From NCBI GenBank assembly GCA_019359155.1, contig JAHHHV010000091.1, positions 83,160 to 147,159 of the forward strand: DNA of 64,000 nt, given 5' to 3'. Below are positions 56,240 through 64,000 of this stretch, piece by piece. Position 1 is the first letter of the stretch. The number at the start of each line of letters is the position of its first letter. Under the pieces are notes generated by a model. It saw only the letters and a list, made by a program, of their open reading frames with translations. It was not told the DNA's origin and did not search any database. Source of the stretch: Pegethrix bostrychoides GSE-TBD4-15B. GTDB lineage: Bacteria; Cyanobacteriota; Cyanobacteriia; Elainellales; Elainellaceae. Both the position numbers and the translations under genes were made by a program.

Positions 56240-56269
56240 TTAGCATAGAGTGATTGGATAGAGTAAAAG
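56225..56269. repeat. Tandem duplications across the glpK stop
   Basis: atagagtgatt recurs at about 56231, 56245 and 56258 (13-15 bp steps), the first copy containing the TGA of glpK (56237-56239). Confidence 0.85.
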
Positions 56270-56389
56270 TAAGGGAGGATATCCCTACTGATCGGCGGTA
56301 AGCCTTAATCGAAATCTGCGTATATTGCATATATAAAGAAATAGAGGGTCGTTTCGCTGCGAGCCTCACCTGCCAGCTTTTACACTTTT

Positions 56390-56438
56390 CCTCAAGCCAC
56401 TGCTATCCTCAAGCCCTGCTATCCTCAAGCCACTGCTA
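56390..56438. repeat. Tandem repeat, period about 16-17, three copies
   Basis: cctcaagccactgctat, cctcaagccctgctat and cctcaagccactgcta run in tandem at 56390, 56407 and 56423, directly before the start of the 2TM gene at 56445. Confidence 0.92.
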
Positions 56439-56444
56439 AAAGCC

Positions 56445-56921
56445 ATGACTGTCAAATCTCCAGAGATTCTGTATCGCTCAGAAGACGCGCAGCAAATTTT
56501 GAATATTGCGATTGCTAGGCAGGCTGAAGCAGGCGAGCTCACCCGGACGCAGCTGCTGGAAGTTGCCGCTGAGCTGAATATTGATCCGGCTGATATTTTG
56601 GCGGCAGAGCAGGAATGGGCAACACGTCAGGGCGAGCTGGCGCAGCGTCAGCGCTTTGACCAGATGCGGCAGGGGCAGTTTCGTTCGCGGCTGATTAAGT
56701 CTGGAATTATGAGCAGCTTTTTCTATGCGCTAGGAGTTTACGTTGGATCGTTCTTCTTCTTCCCAATCTGGGGGATTGGCTTTAGCATCGCGCTGGCTGC
56801 CTGGAAGACCTACGGACTCAGCGAAGATGCCTACAATGCCGCCTTTATCCGCTGGCGGCAGCGACAGCAGCTCAAACGTTCGGTGACGGGGCTGCTCAAT
56901 CGCGTTTTGGGCATGGAATGA
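56445..56921 (+). CDS. 2TM-domain protein
   Basis: A 158-residue protein with an N-terminal helical domain (ILNIAIARQAEAGELTRTQLL, similar to 2TM-type regulators) and two close membrane helices (about 90-105 and 110-125). The end is basic. It overlaps the ferredoxin gene by four bases (56918-56921). No function is known. Confidence 0.8.
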   Translation: MTVKSPEILYRSEDAQQILNIAIARQAEAGELTRTQLLEVAAELNIDPADILAAEQEWATRQGELAQRQRFDQMRQGQFRSRLIKSGIMSSFFYALGVYVGSFFFFPIWGIGFSIALAAWKTYGLSEDAYNAAFIRWRQRQQLKRSVTGLLNRVLGME

Positions 56922-57307
56922 GCGAGGTCTCGCCTCGTACCGTGCTGATCTGTCAATATCGCTCCTGCCAGCGACAGGGATCATCTGAGCTGCTAGCCGC
57001 ATTTGAGGCTGCTGCACCGGACGGCGTGCAGATTATTCCTAGCGACTGTATGGGGCAATGTGCGACAGGCGTGACGGTGCGGGTGATGCCTGACGACATC
57101 TGGTACTGGCGAGTTCGGGTAGAGCACCTGTCGCAAATTGTCCAGCGGCATCTCTGTCAGAATCAGCCTGTCATAGAGCTGCTGCATTCGCGTTTGAATC
57201 CCGGCCTGCATCCTAATTTACATCCTGGCCTATATTCCGACCTGCATCCCGACCTGCATCCTGACCTCAAGAGCGCTCCTGAAACTCAACCTGATTCTCG
57301 CGAATAA
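56918..57307 (+). CDS. Thioredoxin-fold [2Fe-2S] ferredoxin with a repeat tail
   Basis: A 129-residue protein. The core (1-90) has CQYRSCQRQGS ... SDCMGQCATGVTVRV, the thioredoxin-like [2Fe-2S] cysteine pattern also seen at 23780-24202. The C-terminal tail (residues about 93-116) is a run of tetrapeptides of the LHPx type, coded by six 12-bp DNA units, then a hydrophilic end. This tail pushes the stop 41 bp into the 3' end of the convergent retropepsin gene. Its ATG overlaps the 2TM gene stop. Confidence 0.82.
   Translation: MSEVSPRTVLICQYRSCQRQGSSELLAAFEAAAPDGVQIIPSDCMGQCATGVTVRVMPDDIWYWRVRVEHLSQIVQRHLCQNQPVIELLHSRLNPGLHPNLHPGLYSDLHPDLHPDLKSAPETQPDSRE
57194..57265. repeat. In-frame 12-bp tandem repeat, six units
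   Basis: Six 12-bp units of the form ctgcatcctgac (with changes) run from 57194 to 57265 and code the LHPx tetrapeptides of the ferredoxin tail. Confidence 0.93.
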
Positions 57308-58205
57308 TCACGTCATAGTTGCCGAAAAAATCGTGCCCCAGCAAGCCCACACTTAGCTCCGGCCCTGCTACCGCCACCAGCACGTTGTTGGCTATCGCAC
57401 CTCCGACCTCAATCGACTGCACGTAACCTAGTGGAAACGTGACGTTGCGCTGGCTAGCTGTATCAACACTGGCCTGTGCCACAGGCACCACGCCCAGCTG
57501 ACTCGCCATTTTGCGGGTAATTAGCGTGCCGCTAGCTCCTGTGTCTAGGATCATGTCGAACGGCTGCTGATTATTAAACATCACCCGAATCACGGGCGTA
57601 TTGCCCGCTCGCCGCACGATGGGCGCGTAAAATCCCCGGCTCAGAGCCGGGGGAATCAGCTTGGGTGCAGCCTGAGGCGCAGCTGCTGCCATCGGCGAGC
57701 GGGGGCGTGGGGGGGCGGCGAGCGGGGGTGACGGCGCAACAGGAAACGGCGGTAGTACTACGACTCCGTTTGGATTAATTGAGTCCGTTGGGCGGTTGGC
57801 CTGCCGCTGAGCATAGGCTAAATTCTGCTGATACTGAATCAACTTCTGCTGCGCTTTGGCGCGATTCGGATTAGAAGCGGGCACGGCTTTCATCAAGGTA
57901 ATTGCCTGCTGCCAGCGGTTGGCAACCAGCCGCCAATCGTCGCGCGACTGAGCCGACTGACCAATTTTGAAGGCGCTAGTCGCACGCGCTATCGCTAGCT
58001 GAAACGAGTCTGATTGGGAAGCTGTTGCCTTCTGTGAAGCAGCTTGTGGGGAAGCCTGTAGAGAAACCGGAGTCTGAGGCGCTTCGGCCACAGTCGGACT
58101 GGGCGGATCGCTGGATTGGGGAGATGAGCTGGCACAGGCGCTAGTCCAGAGAGCCAGACCAACGATCAGCATCGTCGCCAAATTAAACGAGCAGGGCTTG
58201 GGCAT
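57267..58205 (-). CDS. Retropepsin-like aspartic protease, predicted lipoprotein
   Basis: About 312 residues from an ATG at 58205 (other in-frame ATGs at 58214 and 58265). The N-terminus has a hydrophobic stretch ending LWTSAC, a possible lipobox. A low-complexity Ser/Pro/Ala region and a helical segment of about 80 residues follow. The C-terminal domain (about 205-312) has FDMILDTGASGTLITRKMA with the active-site Asp-Thr-Gly and LLGHDFFGNYDVIIREN, as in bacterial retropepsins. It is probably dimeric. A second, broken family member is at 29878-30305. Confidence 0.85.
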   Translation of the reverse strand: MPKPCSFNLATMLIVGLALWTSACASSSPQSSDPPSPTVAEAPQTPVSLQASPQAASQKATASQSDSFQLAIARATSAFKIGQSAQSRDDWRLVANRWQQAITLMKAVPASNPNRAKAQQKLIQYQQNLAYAQRQANRPTDSINPNGVVVLPPFPVAPSPPLAAPPRPRSPMAAAAPQAAPKLIPPALSRGFYAPIVRRAGNTPVIRVMFNNQQPFDMILDTGASGTLITRKMASQLGVVPVAQASVDTASQRNVTFPLGYVQSIEVGGAIANNVLVAVAGPELSVGLLGHDFFGNYDVIIRENQVEFQERS

Positions 58206-58257
58206 GACCAGCATCTTGAAAAAAACAGCGCAGCATCTCGCTGACAGCAGATTCAGA

Positions 58258-58296
58258 ATACCCAATCTGGATACCTAATCTGGATACCTAATCTGG
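58258..58296. repeat. Tandem repeat, period 13, three copies
   Basis: atacccaatctgg, atacctaatctgg and atacctaatctgg at 58258, 58271 and 58284, between the retropepsin start and the surE stop. Confidence 0.93.
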
Positions 58297-58298
58297 GG

Positions 58299-59000
58299 CT
58301 AACCCCAAAGTTGAATTGCGGTCACGGCAATCTGACCTGCAAAGCAAACTTCTACATCCGAACCTGGATCGCATCTACGTTTGCCATAGTCCCCAGCATA
58401 CTGCAAGCCCCCGGTTTCTAGCGATTCATAGACCGCAGGCAAAGGCTGAGTGCAGAGCGGACAGAAGACCAGTGCTGGGTCGGCCATGTCGGATGCCAGA
58501 TGCGGCAAATTGACGTTCCAGAAGCTGCCGGGAAGCTGAGGCTGGTAGCAAAGCTTGTCGAGCACGATCCCAGCAAGACGGTTGGCTCGCGCCCAGTCAA
58601 TCGGCTGACGGCAGTGGATATAATGCGAGAGTGCAATTCCGGGAATTCGATAAAGCGCCGCCTCTCGCACCGCCGCTACTGTCCCCGAAATGTAAAGATC
58701 CGCGCCCAGATTGCCGCCTGCATTAATGCCTGAGAGTACAAAGTCTGGCTTCAGCTCTAGATGGCTGAGGGCAACTCGGATACAGTCCGCAGGGGTGCCG
58801 GCAACCGCATAGGCAGCTTCGGAGCGGCGTTCAACTTGCATGGGTCGGTGAGTTGTCACCTGATGGCTACAGCCTGAATGATGATGCAGCGGTGCCACAA
58901 TTGTCGCCTCTGCATCATCATTCACATCGCGCAACGCCTGCGCTAGCGCCGCGAGTCCAGGGGCATCAATGCCGTCGTCGTTGGTCAGGATGAAGCGCAT
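58299..59000 (-). CDS. surE: 5'/3'-nucleotidase SurE
   Basis: A 233-residue metal-dependent nucleotidase that removes phosphate from nucleoside monophosphates. MRFILTNDDGIDAPG (Asp pair for metal), HHHSGCSHQVT (Ser and His region) and LSGINAGGNLGADLYISGTVAAVREA are the SurE signatures. Length is normal. It heads a small cluster with the retropepsin gene on the same strand. Confidence 0.95.
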   Translation of the reverse strand: MRFILTNDDGIDAPGLAALAQALRDVNDDAEATIVAPLHHHSGCSHQVTTHRPMQVERRSEAAYAVAGTPADCIRVALSHLELKPDFVLSGINAGGNLGADLYISGTVAAVREAALYRIPGIALSHYIHCRQPIDWARANRLAGIVLDKLCYQPQLPGSFWNVNLPHLASDMADPALVFCPLCTQPLPAVYESLETGGLQYAGDYGKRRCDPGSDVEVCFAGQIAVTAIQLWG

Positions 59001-59032
59001 GGTTTTGAAGATTGGGGCTGCTAATCATCCTA

Positions 59033-59590
59033 CTAGCTGCTCTGACAGACAGCCCGTCGTAGCGACCGCATGTTTCTGGGCAGATCAAACCGCATCCCTT
59101 CTTGGATGATCTGAGTGGGAATCGGGATAGACGGCGTGGCTTGCACCGAATAGGTGAGCAGCGTCCCGTCTTGATAGTCTTGAAGCTTTAGCAGCGCCGC
59201 AAAATTGTTAAACGTGCCTTTTTCAAGCTGAAACTGAATTTGGTGACGCAGCGGGTGAATTTTTTCCGTCACCTTGAGATAGATTTCAACTTGGGCTGTA
59301 AATACCCAAAATGTTTTGCCCGCCGCCTGATAAAGCTGTTTACAGTCTTGAGACTCTGCGAGGACACGGCTTTGGGTCAGGCTGGGGAAATATTGCGTCC
59401 AGCGCGGGTAGTCGGTCAGCCGCTGCCAAGCCAAGCCGCGCTCCAACGGCAGATGCATCTGGGCTGTGACCGCTCCACCCCAGGCTGAATGAGGCTGCGT
59501 GTCTAGTAGTACGTCTCCCTTGAGCAAGGCTGCTTGCTGTGAGTGGCTCCATCCTAAATCGATTGCTGAATCGGCGAATGCTGCTGTCAT
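59033..59590 (-). CDS. SRPBCC-family protein
   Basis: About 185 residues from the ATG at 59590 (a GTG at 59602 is also possible). The START-like pattern is clear: QMHLPLERGLAWQRLTDYPRWTQYFPSLTQSRVL and LKLQDYQDGTLLTYSVQATP. It is one of two SRPBCC proteins in the window. Ligand unknown. Confidence 0.82.
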   Translation of the reverse strand: MTAAFADSAIDLGWSHSQQAALLKGDVLLDTQPHSAWGGAVTAQMHLPLERGLAWQRLTDYPRWTQYFPSLTQSRVLAESQDCKQLYQAAGKTFWVFTAQVEIYLKVTEKIHPLRHQIQFQLEKGTFNNFAALLKLQDYQDGTLLTYSVQATPSIPIPTQIIQEGMRFDLPRNMRSLRRAVCQSS

Positions 59591-59620
59591 ATGGCTTTGC
59601 ACGGTTTTGATTTTCTATCC

Positions 59621-59650
59621 TGCTTCAGTGGCCGCTGCTTCAGTGGCCTG
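59621..59650. repeat. 15-bp tandem duplication
   Basis: tgcttcagtggccgc at 59621-59635 and tgcttcagtggcctg at 59636-59650. Confidence 0.9.
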
Positions 59651-59792
59651 TGGCAACCCTAAACCCTAACCGATTCTTTGTCTTCCTAGTTGTATAGCTT
59701 CAGGGCTGAAGATACAATCGATTTGGCGATAATTCTGTGAAGATCTAGAAAATTTTGCCGTAGTTGGTATTGGCTTGTGGCCAGGAGAATCT

Positions 59793-59981
59793 GTGAAACA
59801 GCCCACCAATCTGGGAATTCAAATCTTTTTGTATGTGGCCGGGATTTTGTTGGTGATGCTGGCTATTTTGCTGCTGCTACAAGCCTTTGGCTACCTCACA
59901 AATATTCCGCGCTCGGCGATTTGGGCGCTGGTACTGCTAGCGATTGGCTCTGGAATTCTCTCAGCCCTGAAGGCAAGATAG
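59793..59981 (+). CDS. Small two-helix membrane protein (paralogue A)
   Basis: A protein of about 62 residues with two hydrophobic helices (about 8-28 and 38-56), from the GTG at 59793 which has AGGAG before it. The second helix is preceded by IPRSAIWALVLLAIG. It is paralogous to the next gene (same layout: helix, GFGxLTxxP, then IWxLxLLxxGxGI). Function unknown; the pair is likely a local duplication. Confidence 0.72.
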   Translation: MKQPTNLGIQIFLYVAGILLVMLAILLLLQAFGYLTNIPRSAIWALVLLAIGSGILSALKAR

Positions 59982-59984
59982 CTG

Positions 59985-60173
59985 ATGCAGATGGGACGCT
60001 CACTCCGACCAACCACTCAACTCTTTCTGCTGACGCTGGCTGTGACAATTCTCGTCTGGACGCTGCGCGGCTTTGGCATCCTGACGTTTTTACCGGGCGG
60101 CGTGATTTGGCTGCTGATTTTGCTCTCAGTGGGAACTGGAGTGGTGAATGGCTTGATGGGAACCCGGCGATGA
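59985..60173 (+). CDS. Small two-helix membrane protein (paralogue B)
   Basis: A 62-residue protein, 3 bp after paralogue A. Two helices (about 12-28 and 38-54) with GFGILTFLPGGVIWLLILL match its neighbour, including a Gly/Pro turn. ATG start at 59985. Probably cotranscribed with A and possibly a partner in a small membrane complex. Confidence 0.72.
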   Translation: MQMGRSLRPTTQLFLLTLAVTILVWTLRGFGILTFLPGGVIWLLILLSVGTGVVNGLMGTRR

Positions 60174-60221
60174 GGCAAACTGGGCTTAGGAAATCGCGCT
60201 TAGGATACGGTCAAAGCGACT

Positions 60222-60596
60222 ATGATCATGCTTTCTGCCGAAGATATTGCCCGCTATCGCGCTCAGCTTGCAGATAACGCAGTAGCGCTTCAGGCGCTCG
60301 ACATGATTGAGGACTGTGAAGGCAACCTAGAAGACGCGGCGATCAATCTGGCCTTGCAGGTGGGTCAGGAGCCAGACCACAGCGATTTCTGGCTAGACGG
60401 GCTGGCCAAGCGCTGGCGAGTTTTTCTCTGCCAGACTGGATTAAAAGAAACCTTGCAGGCCGGTTCAGTGGTGAGCGCCGTGAATCTGCTCGCTGCTGAA
60501 ACCAGCATTCCGGCGATTCTAGCCACGCCTGTTGTGCTCTATGTGACTCAATCAGGAACCGAAAATTTTTGTAAGCCGCTGCAAGAGAAGATCTAG
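60222..60596 (+). CDS. Conserved cyanobacterial protein of unknown function
   Basis: A 124-residue soluble protein. LSAEDIARYRAQLADNAVALQALDMIEDCEGNLEDAAINLALQVGQ and WLDGLAKRWRVFLCQ are strongly cyanobacterial in feel, but I cannot name the family. Two Cys lie at conserved-looking spots (EDCEG, FLCQ). It is 16 bp before acyP on the same strand, probably in one unit. Confidence 0.72.
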   Translation: MIMLSAEDIARYRAQLADNAVALQALDMIEDCEGNLEDAAINLALQVGQEPDHSDFWLDGLAKRWRVFLCQTGLKETLQAGSVVSAVNLLAAETSIPAILATPVVLYVTQSGTENFCKPLQEKI

Positions 60597-60612
60597 CAAG
60601 GGAGTTTTCCCG

Positions 60613-60927
60613 ATGAATCAAATTTCGCTGCCTGCTGATTTACCGCCCGACTTAGTGCGGGTGCATTTGTTTGTGTCGGGTCGGGTGCAGGGCATAGGCT
60701 ATCGTGCCTCTACCTGGGACATGGCGCAGTTGCTCAAGCTAAATGGCTGGGTGCGAAATCTGCGCGATGGTCGCGTCGAGGCCGTGTTTGAAGGCTCGAA
60801 GGCAAACGTTGAGGAAATGATTCGCTGGTGTCATCAAGGCCCACCCACCGCAGGCGTTCAGAGAGTTGAGCTTGATCATGAGTCGCCAGAGGGCTTACAG
60901 GGCTTTGAGGTCATGCAGTCTCGCTGA
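60613..60927 (+). CDS. acyP: Acylphosphatase
   Basis: A 104-residue enzyme that hydrolyses carboxyl-phosphate bonds such as acetyl phosphate. VSGRVQGIGYR with catalytic Arg31 and GWVRNLRDGRVEAVFEG with catalytic Asn49 are complete. Slightly longer than usual (about 92) because of an N-terminal extension. A GGGAG site precedes the ATG. Confidence 0.94.
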   Translation: MNQISLPADLPPDLVRVHLFVSGRVQGIGYRASTWDMAQLLKLNGWVRNLRDGRVEAVFEGSKANVEEMIRWCHQGPPTAGVQRVELDHESPEGLQGFEVMQSR

Positions 60928-60983
60928 GCTTCAGGCCAGTTCGACAGAAATTGGGCAAAATAGGAGCAGACCCGCTGATTTAA

Positions 60984-61015
60984 CCCAACAGACTCTCACC
61001 CCAACAGACTCTCAC
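60984..61015. repeat. Exact 16-bp tandem duplication abutting a start codon
   Basis: cccaacagactctcac at 60984-60999 is repeated exactly at 61000-61015, two bases before the ATG of the HlyD-type gene at 61018. Confidence 0.95.
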
Positions 61016-61017
61016 CC

Positions 61018-62391
61018 ATGCAAGCTCCTCAAGATACCGCTCCAGCTCAAGTCCGCCAGACCCGCCAGCAGTTTGTCACCCCCGAAGATTACCTGTCTTA
61101 CGAGCTGGGAATGGCTGTACGCGAACTGCCGCCGCTCTACACTCGGCTCTTGGCGGGTAGCCTGACACTGCTGGTGTTTGGCACAATTGGCTGGGCGCAT
61201 TTCAGTAAAGTGGACGAGGTGGCGACGGCGCAGGGCGAGTTGGTTCCTTCGGCGCAGGTGCGTCCAGTGCGGGCACTCGAAGGCGGCATTATCAACGAGA
61301 TTCGGGTCAAAGAGGGCGATCGGGTGAATCAGGGCGACGTGCTGCTGGTTCAGGATGCGACGCTAAATCAAGCTGAGGTGACGCGCTTACAAAACGTCAG
61401 TCAGTCAGTGCAGCAGGATATTGCCAGGCTCAAAGCTGAAAGCAGCGGCCAGACCAGCACCGGATCCGCTTTGCAGGATCAGCTTTTGGCCGCGCGACTG
61501 CGCGACTTTGACAACCAGCAGGCTGGCGCTAAGGCCGACGCTCAGCAGCAGCTCGCAGCAGTCAGCGAGGCCAGAGCCCAGCTTGAAAAGCTGCAAGGCA
61601 ACTCCACCAACGCGCAAACGGCGCTCACCAACGCTCAGGAGCGGGAGGCTAGCCTGCGCGGCTTGATCGACGGCGCTATTCCGCGCTTTGACTACCTCGA
61701 AGCCAAAGATCGGCTAACCGAGGCTGAAGATCGGGTTAACTCGCTGCAAAAAGAAATCCAGGGTCAGCGGCAGGCGATCCAGCAGGCCGAGCAGGCCTAC
61801 CAGTCGGCACAGCAAACCGCCAATCGCGTCAGCTCCGAGCGCCAAGGCACGGTACTCGATCAAATGCGGCAGCGCCAGGAAGAGCTGACCAACCTGAATG
61901 GACAGCTGGCTCAGGCGCAGCTCAAAACCAAAGGCCAGATGATTACCGCCCCAGTCGCAGGCAAAGTCTACGATGTGCAGACAACGCTGGGCGAGCGCTC
62001 GGTCGCTCCTGGCCAAGAGCTGCTGTCGATTCTGCCAGACGATGCTGATTTATTGCTAGACGTGAAGGTGCTCAACCGCGACATTGGCTTTATCTCGGTT
62101 GGAATGCCCGTGAAGGTCAAGCTCGCTACCTTCCCCTTCCAGGAATTTGGCACGATTGAGGGCGAAGTCACTCAAATTAGTCCGAACGCTACCGCCGACA
62201 AAGATCTGGGGCCAGTGTTCAACACCAAAGTGCAGCTGAAGCAGCGCGAAATCCTGGTGCATGACAAGCCCGTTGAGCTGACTCCCGGCATGGCTGCCAC
62301 CGCCGAAATTGTCACCCGCCAGCGCTCCGTGCTCACTTTCTTGCTGGAGCCGATCACGCGACGCTTCAGCGAAGCATTTACGGCGCGGTAG
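61018..62391 (+). CDS. HlyD-family membrane fusion protein (type I secretion adaptor)
   Basis: A 457-residue adaptor with one N-terminal membrane helix (about 44-61, RLLAGSLTLLVFGTIGWAHF). The lipoyl/barrel-sandwich region begins QGELVPSAQVRPVRALEGGIINEIRVKEGDRV and closes with MITAPVAGKVYDVQTTLGERSVAPGQELLSILP. A long coiled coil (about 125-300) lies between. It would bridge an inner-membrane ABC exporter and TolC. No HlyB-type ATPase is adjacent. The RTX protein at 17922-19895 is a plausible substrate of such a system. Confidence 0.92.
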   Translation: MQAPQDTAPAQVRQTRQQFVTPEDYLSYELGMAVRELPPLYTRLLAGSLTLLVFGTIGWAHFSKVDEVATAQGELVPSAQVRPVRALEGGIINEIRVKEGDRVNQGDVLLVQDATLNQAEVTRLQNVSQSVQQDIARLKAESSGQTSTGSALQDQLLAARLRDFDNQQAGAKADAQQQLAAVSEARAQLEKLQGNSTNAQTALTNAQEREASLRGLIDGAIPRFDYLEAKDRLTEAEDRVNSLQKEIQGQRQAIQQAEQAYQSAQQTANRVSSERQGTVLDQMRQRQEELTNLNGQLAQAQLKTKGQMITAPVAGKVYDVQTTLGERSVAPGQELLSILPDDADLLLDVKVLNRDIGFISVGMPVKVKLATFPFQEFGTIEGEVTQISPNATADKDLGPVFNTKVQLKQREILVHDKPVELTPGMAATAEIVTRQRSVLTFLLEPITRRFSEAFTAR

Positions 62392-62517
62392 TTACGTGAG
62401 TTACGCGACAGTTCGCAATCTACACGCGCCCTGAAAGGGCAAAGATAAAATGCCAAGATAGAACTGATGCCGCTCCAGATCTTCCAGTCGGCACTTCGTT
62501 CAACAGTCTTCGACATC

Positions 62518-63633
62518 ATGACCCTCCAGTTTCGCTTCGCCATCCTCAGCGATCCCCATGTAGCGCTTCCAGCCACCATTTGGGACAACCCCGGTAGGTT
62601 TCACCTCGTAGAACTCAGCATTCCAGTTCTCGAAGCGGTCTTTGAACGCCTCGATCCGCTTAACCTCGATTTTCTACTGATTCCCGGCGATCTAACTCAG
62701 CACGGCGAACCCGAAAACCATACATGGCTAGTGCAGCGGCTGGCAAAACTGCCCTACCCTACCTACGTGATCCCCGGCAATCACGATGTTGTCAGCCAGT
62801 TTGCCACCGAGTGCAGCATTGGTCTGTCTGACTTTCCGCACTACTACGAGAAATTCGGCTACAGCGACCCCAGCCAGCTTTACTATAGCTGCCAACCCTT
62901 GCCGGGACTGCGGTTGATTGGACTCAACTCAAACGGATTTGACGCATCCGGTCAGCAGTTTCGCTCTGGCTGGCTCGACCCAACTCAGCTTGACTGGCTC
63001 AAGCAGGCATTGGCAGAAGCAGGCGATGACCTGATTTTTGTGATGCTGCACCATAACGTTCTAGAGCATTTGCCGGGACAAAGCCGCAGCCATATGGGGC
63101 AGCGCTACATGCTGCAAAATACCAATGCCCTGCTGCCGCTGCTGCAAGCTGCTGGAGCACCGCTGCTGTTCACAGGGCATCTGCATGTCCAGGATGTGGC
63201 GCAGCATCAGCAGGGCCACTGGCGACTGCACGAAGTTACGACCGGCTCGCTGGTGGGCTATCCGCACCCTTATCGTATCCTGGAGCTGCATCGGGATGCG
63301 CTGGGCTGGGCGCTACAGATTGAGTCCGGTCGTGTTACGCAGGTGGAAGGCTTGCCAGATTTGCAGCAAAGCTCCCGCGAATGGATGGGCGATCATTCAT
63401 TCGGGTTCATGCTGAAGTTTTTGACCGAGCCGCCGCTAAGCCTGCCGCTGGCTGAGGCCGAACAGCTCGCCCCCGATCTGCGCTACTTCTGGGCAGATAT
63501 TGCCAACGGAGACGCGCGGTTTGAGTTCCCACATTTGCCTCAGCCGTTGCAGCAATTTTTGACTCGGTTTGGAGCCCTCAGCCCAACTGGCGAACTGCTG
63601 CCAATCGACAATAATGCGACGCTGCGCTTCTAG
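62518..63633 (+). CDS. Metallophosphoesterase of the calcineurin-like superfamily
   Basis: About 371 residues from the ATG at 62518 (an ATG at 62467 gives an unlikely extension). FAILSDPHVAL (Asp-x-His), LIPGDLTQHGEPENH (Gly-Asp), VIPGNHDV (Gly-Asn-His-Asp), VMLHHNVLEH and FTGHLHVQ (Gly-His-x-His) are the full set of metal-binding motifs. This type is close to cyclic-nucleotide phosphodiesterase-like (CpdA) proteins; the substrate is unknown. The C-terminal 100 residues are extra to the core. Confidence 0.92.
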   Translation: MTLQFRFAILSDPHVALPATIWDNPGRFHLVELSIPVLEAVFERLDPLNLDFLLIPGDLTQHGEPENHTWLVQRLAKLPYPTYVIPGNHDVVSQFATECSIGLSDFPHYYEKFGYSDPSQLYYSCQPLPGLRLIGLNSNGFDASGQQFRSGWLDPTQLDWLKQALAEAGDDLIFVMLHHNVLEHLPGQSRSHMGQRYMLQNTNALLPLLQAAGAPLLFTGHLHVQDVAQHQQGHWRLHEVTTGSLVGYPHPYRILELHRDALGWALQIESGRVTQVEGLPDLQQSSREWMGDHSFGFMLKFLTEPPLSLPLAEAEQLAPDLRYFWADIANGDARFEFPHLPQPLQQFLTRFGALSPTGELLPIDNNATLRF

Positions 63634-63670
63634 ATTCAGTCTCAGTTCTAGAAACTTTCAAAAACATGAA

Positions 63671-63700
63671 TTGACAGTTTTTAACTAAAATCGATATAGT
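63671..63700 (+). promoter_or_regulatory. Strong promoter for the str operon (rpsL)
   Basis: TTGACA at 63671-63676 and TATAGT at 63695-63700, spacer 18 bp, lie 59 bp before the rpsL start. Near-consensus sigma-70 elements, as expected for ribosomal protein genes. Confidence 0.82.
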
Positions 63701-63758
63701 TAGAGACTGTGAAAACCCCCCGTTAACCAAATTCAAAGGGCACCGTTGATTTAGCCTC

Positions 63759-64000
63759 ATGCCAACTATTCAGCAGCTGATCCATAGCGAACGCCAAAAG
63801 GCGAAAACCAAAACGAAATCTCCAGCCTTGAAGAGCTGTCCACAGCGTCGGGGGGTTTGTACTCGCGTGTACACCACCACGCCCAAAAAGCCAAACTCTG
63901 CACTTCGCAAGGTAGCGCGCGTGCGCTTGACCTCTGGCTTTGAGGTGACAGCCTATATTCCTGGCATTGGCCATAACCTGCAAGAGCACTCGGTCGTGAT
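63759..64000 (+). CDS. rpsL: Ribosomal protein S12 (partial, 3' end beyond window)
   Basis: The first 80 codons of the small-subunit protein S12, which sits at the decoding centre. [49 protein letters not shown] and [20 protein letters not shown] are diagnostic. The lysine of the streptomycin-resistance region (KKPNS) is the wild-type form. It normally leads rpsL-rpsG-fusA-tufA; the rest is beyond the window. Confidence 0.96.
   Translation, partial: MPTIQQLIHSERQKAKTKTKSPALKSCPQRRGVCTRVYTTTPKKPNSALRKVARVRLTSGFEVTAYIPGIGHNLQEHSVV

Overview
This 64 kb window is chromosomal DNA from a cyanobacterium, most likely a Leptolyngbya-type or related deep-branching line (the genus is inference). The markers are orange carotenoid protein, zeta-carotene desaturase, photosystem II cytochrome c550 with its PsbV2 paralogue, plastocyanin, ferredoxin-dependent glutamate synthase, and several families typical of cyanobacteria (DUF3134, DUF4346, PAP/fibrillin). 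Coding density is high and genes lie on both strands. I saw no rRNA, tRNA, CRISPR array, transposase, integrase or prophage. The region reads as core genome with small local losses rather than as a mobile island.

Layout: 1-4.5 kb has the end of an unknown protein, dgkA, ocp and a DUF4394 protein. 4.6-11.7 kb has a PhoD-like phosphatase, an HtrA-type protease, the crtQ/SRPBCC pair and an alpha/beta hydrolase. 12-17.8 kb has FHA, DprA-like, MAPEG and YajQ proteins, then psbV-psbV2-petE and a rhomboid protease. 17.9-24.2 kb has a large RTX protein, a MoxR-DUF4350-DUF4129 operon, a LuxR-type response regulator and a [2Fe-2S] thioredoxin-fold ferredoxin. 24.2-30.3 kb has tgt, cobS, a tandem QueD-like protein, a photolyase-like protein and a degraded patch (DUF29 fragment plus frameshifted retropepsin). 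30.4-44.6 kb has glsF, a phosphodiester glycosidase, a cupin, an IscA-like protein, a repeat-built unknown protein, the SirB1/cNMP pair and acnB. 44.9-57.3 kb has a ROK kinase, a fused DppDF-type ATPase, a K+ channel with a zinc ribbon, a VOC protein, fibrillin, DUF3134, mraY, a DUF1574 protein, glpK and a second ferredoxin. 57.3-64 kb has a retropepsin lipoprotein, surE, SRPBCC, small membrane proteins, acyP, an HlyD protein, a metallophosphoesterase and the start of rpsL behind a strong promoter.

The photosynthesis genes form a coherent theme: electron transfer and the PSII donor side (psbV, psbV2, petE), photoprotection (ocp, crtQ) and ferredoxin-linked nitrogen assimilation (glsF). Translationally coupled gene pairs (ATGA overlaps) occur at DUF4129/DUF4350, cNMP/SirB1, VOC/K+ channel and 2TM/ferredoxin.

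The most striking signal is not a gene. About 35 short tandem direct duplications (period 11-18 bp, 2-6 copies, each with its own unit) are scattered through the window. Nearly all lie in spacers, often spanning a stop codon or abutting a start codon. The few inside genes have periods of 12, 15 or 18, so reading frame is kept. This looks like an ongoing minisatellite-forming process filtered by selection. Reads were by eye; homology calls rest on recognised motifs, not on database searches.
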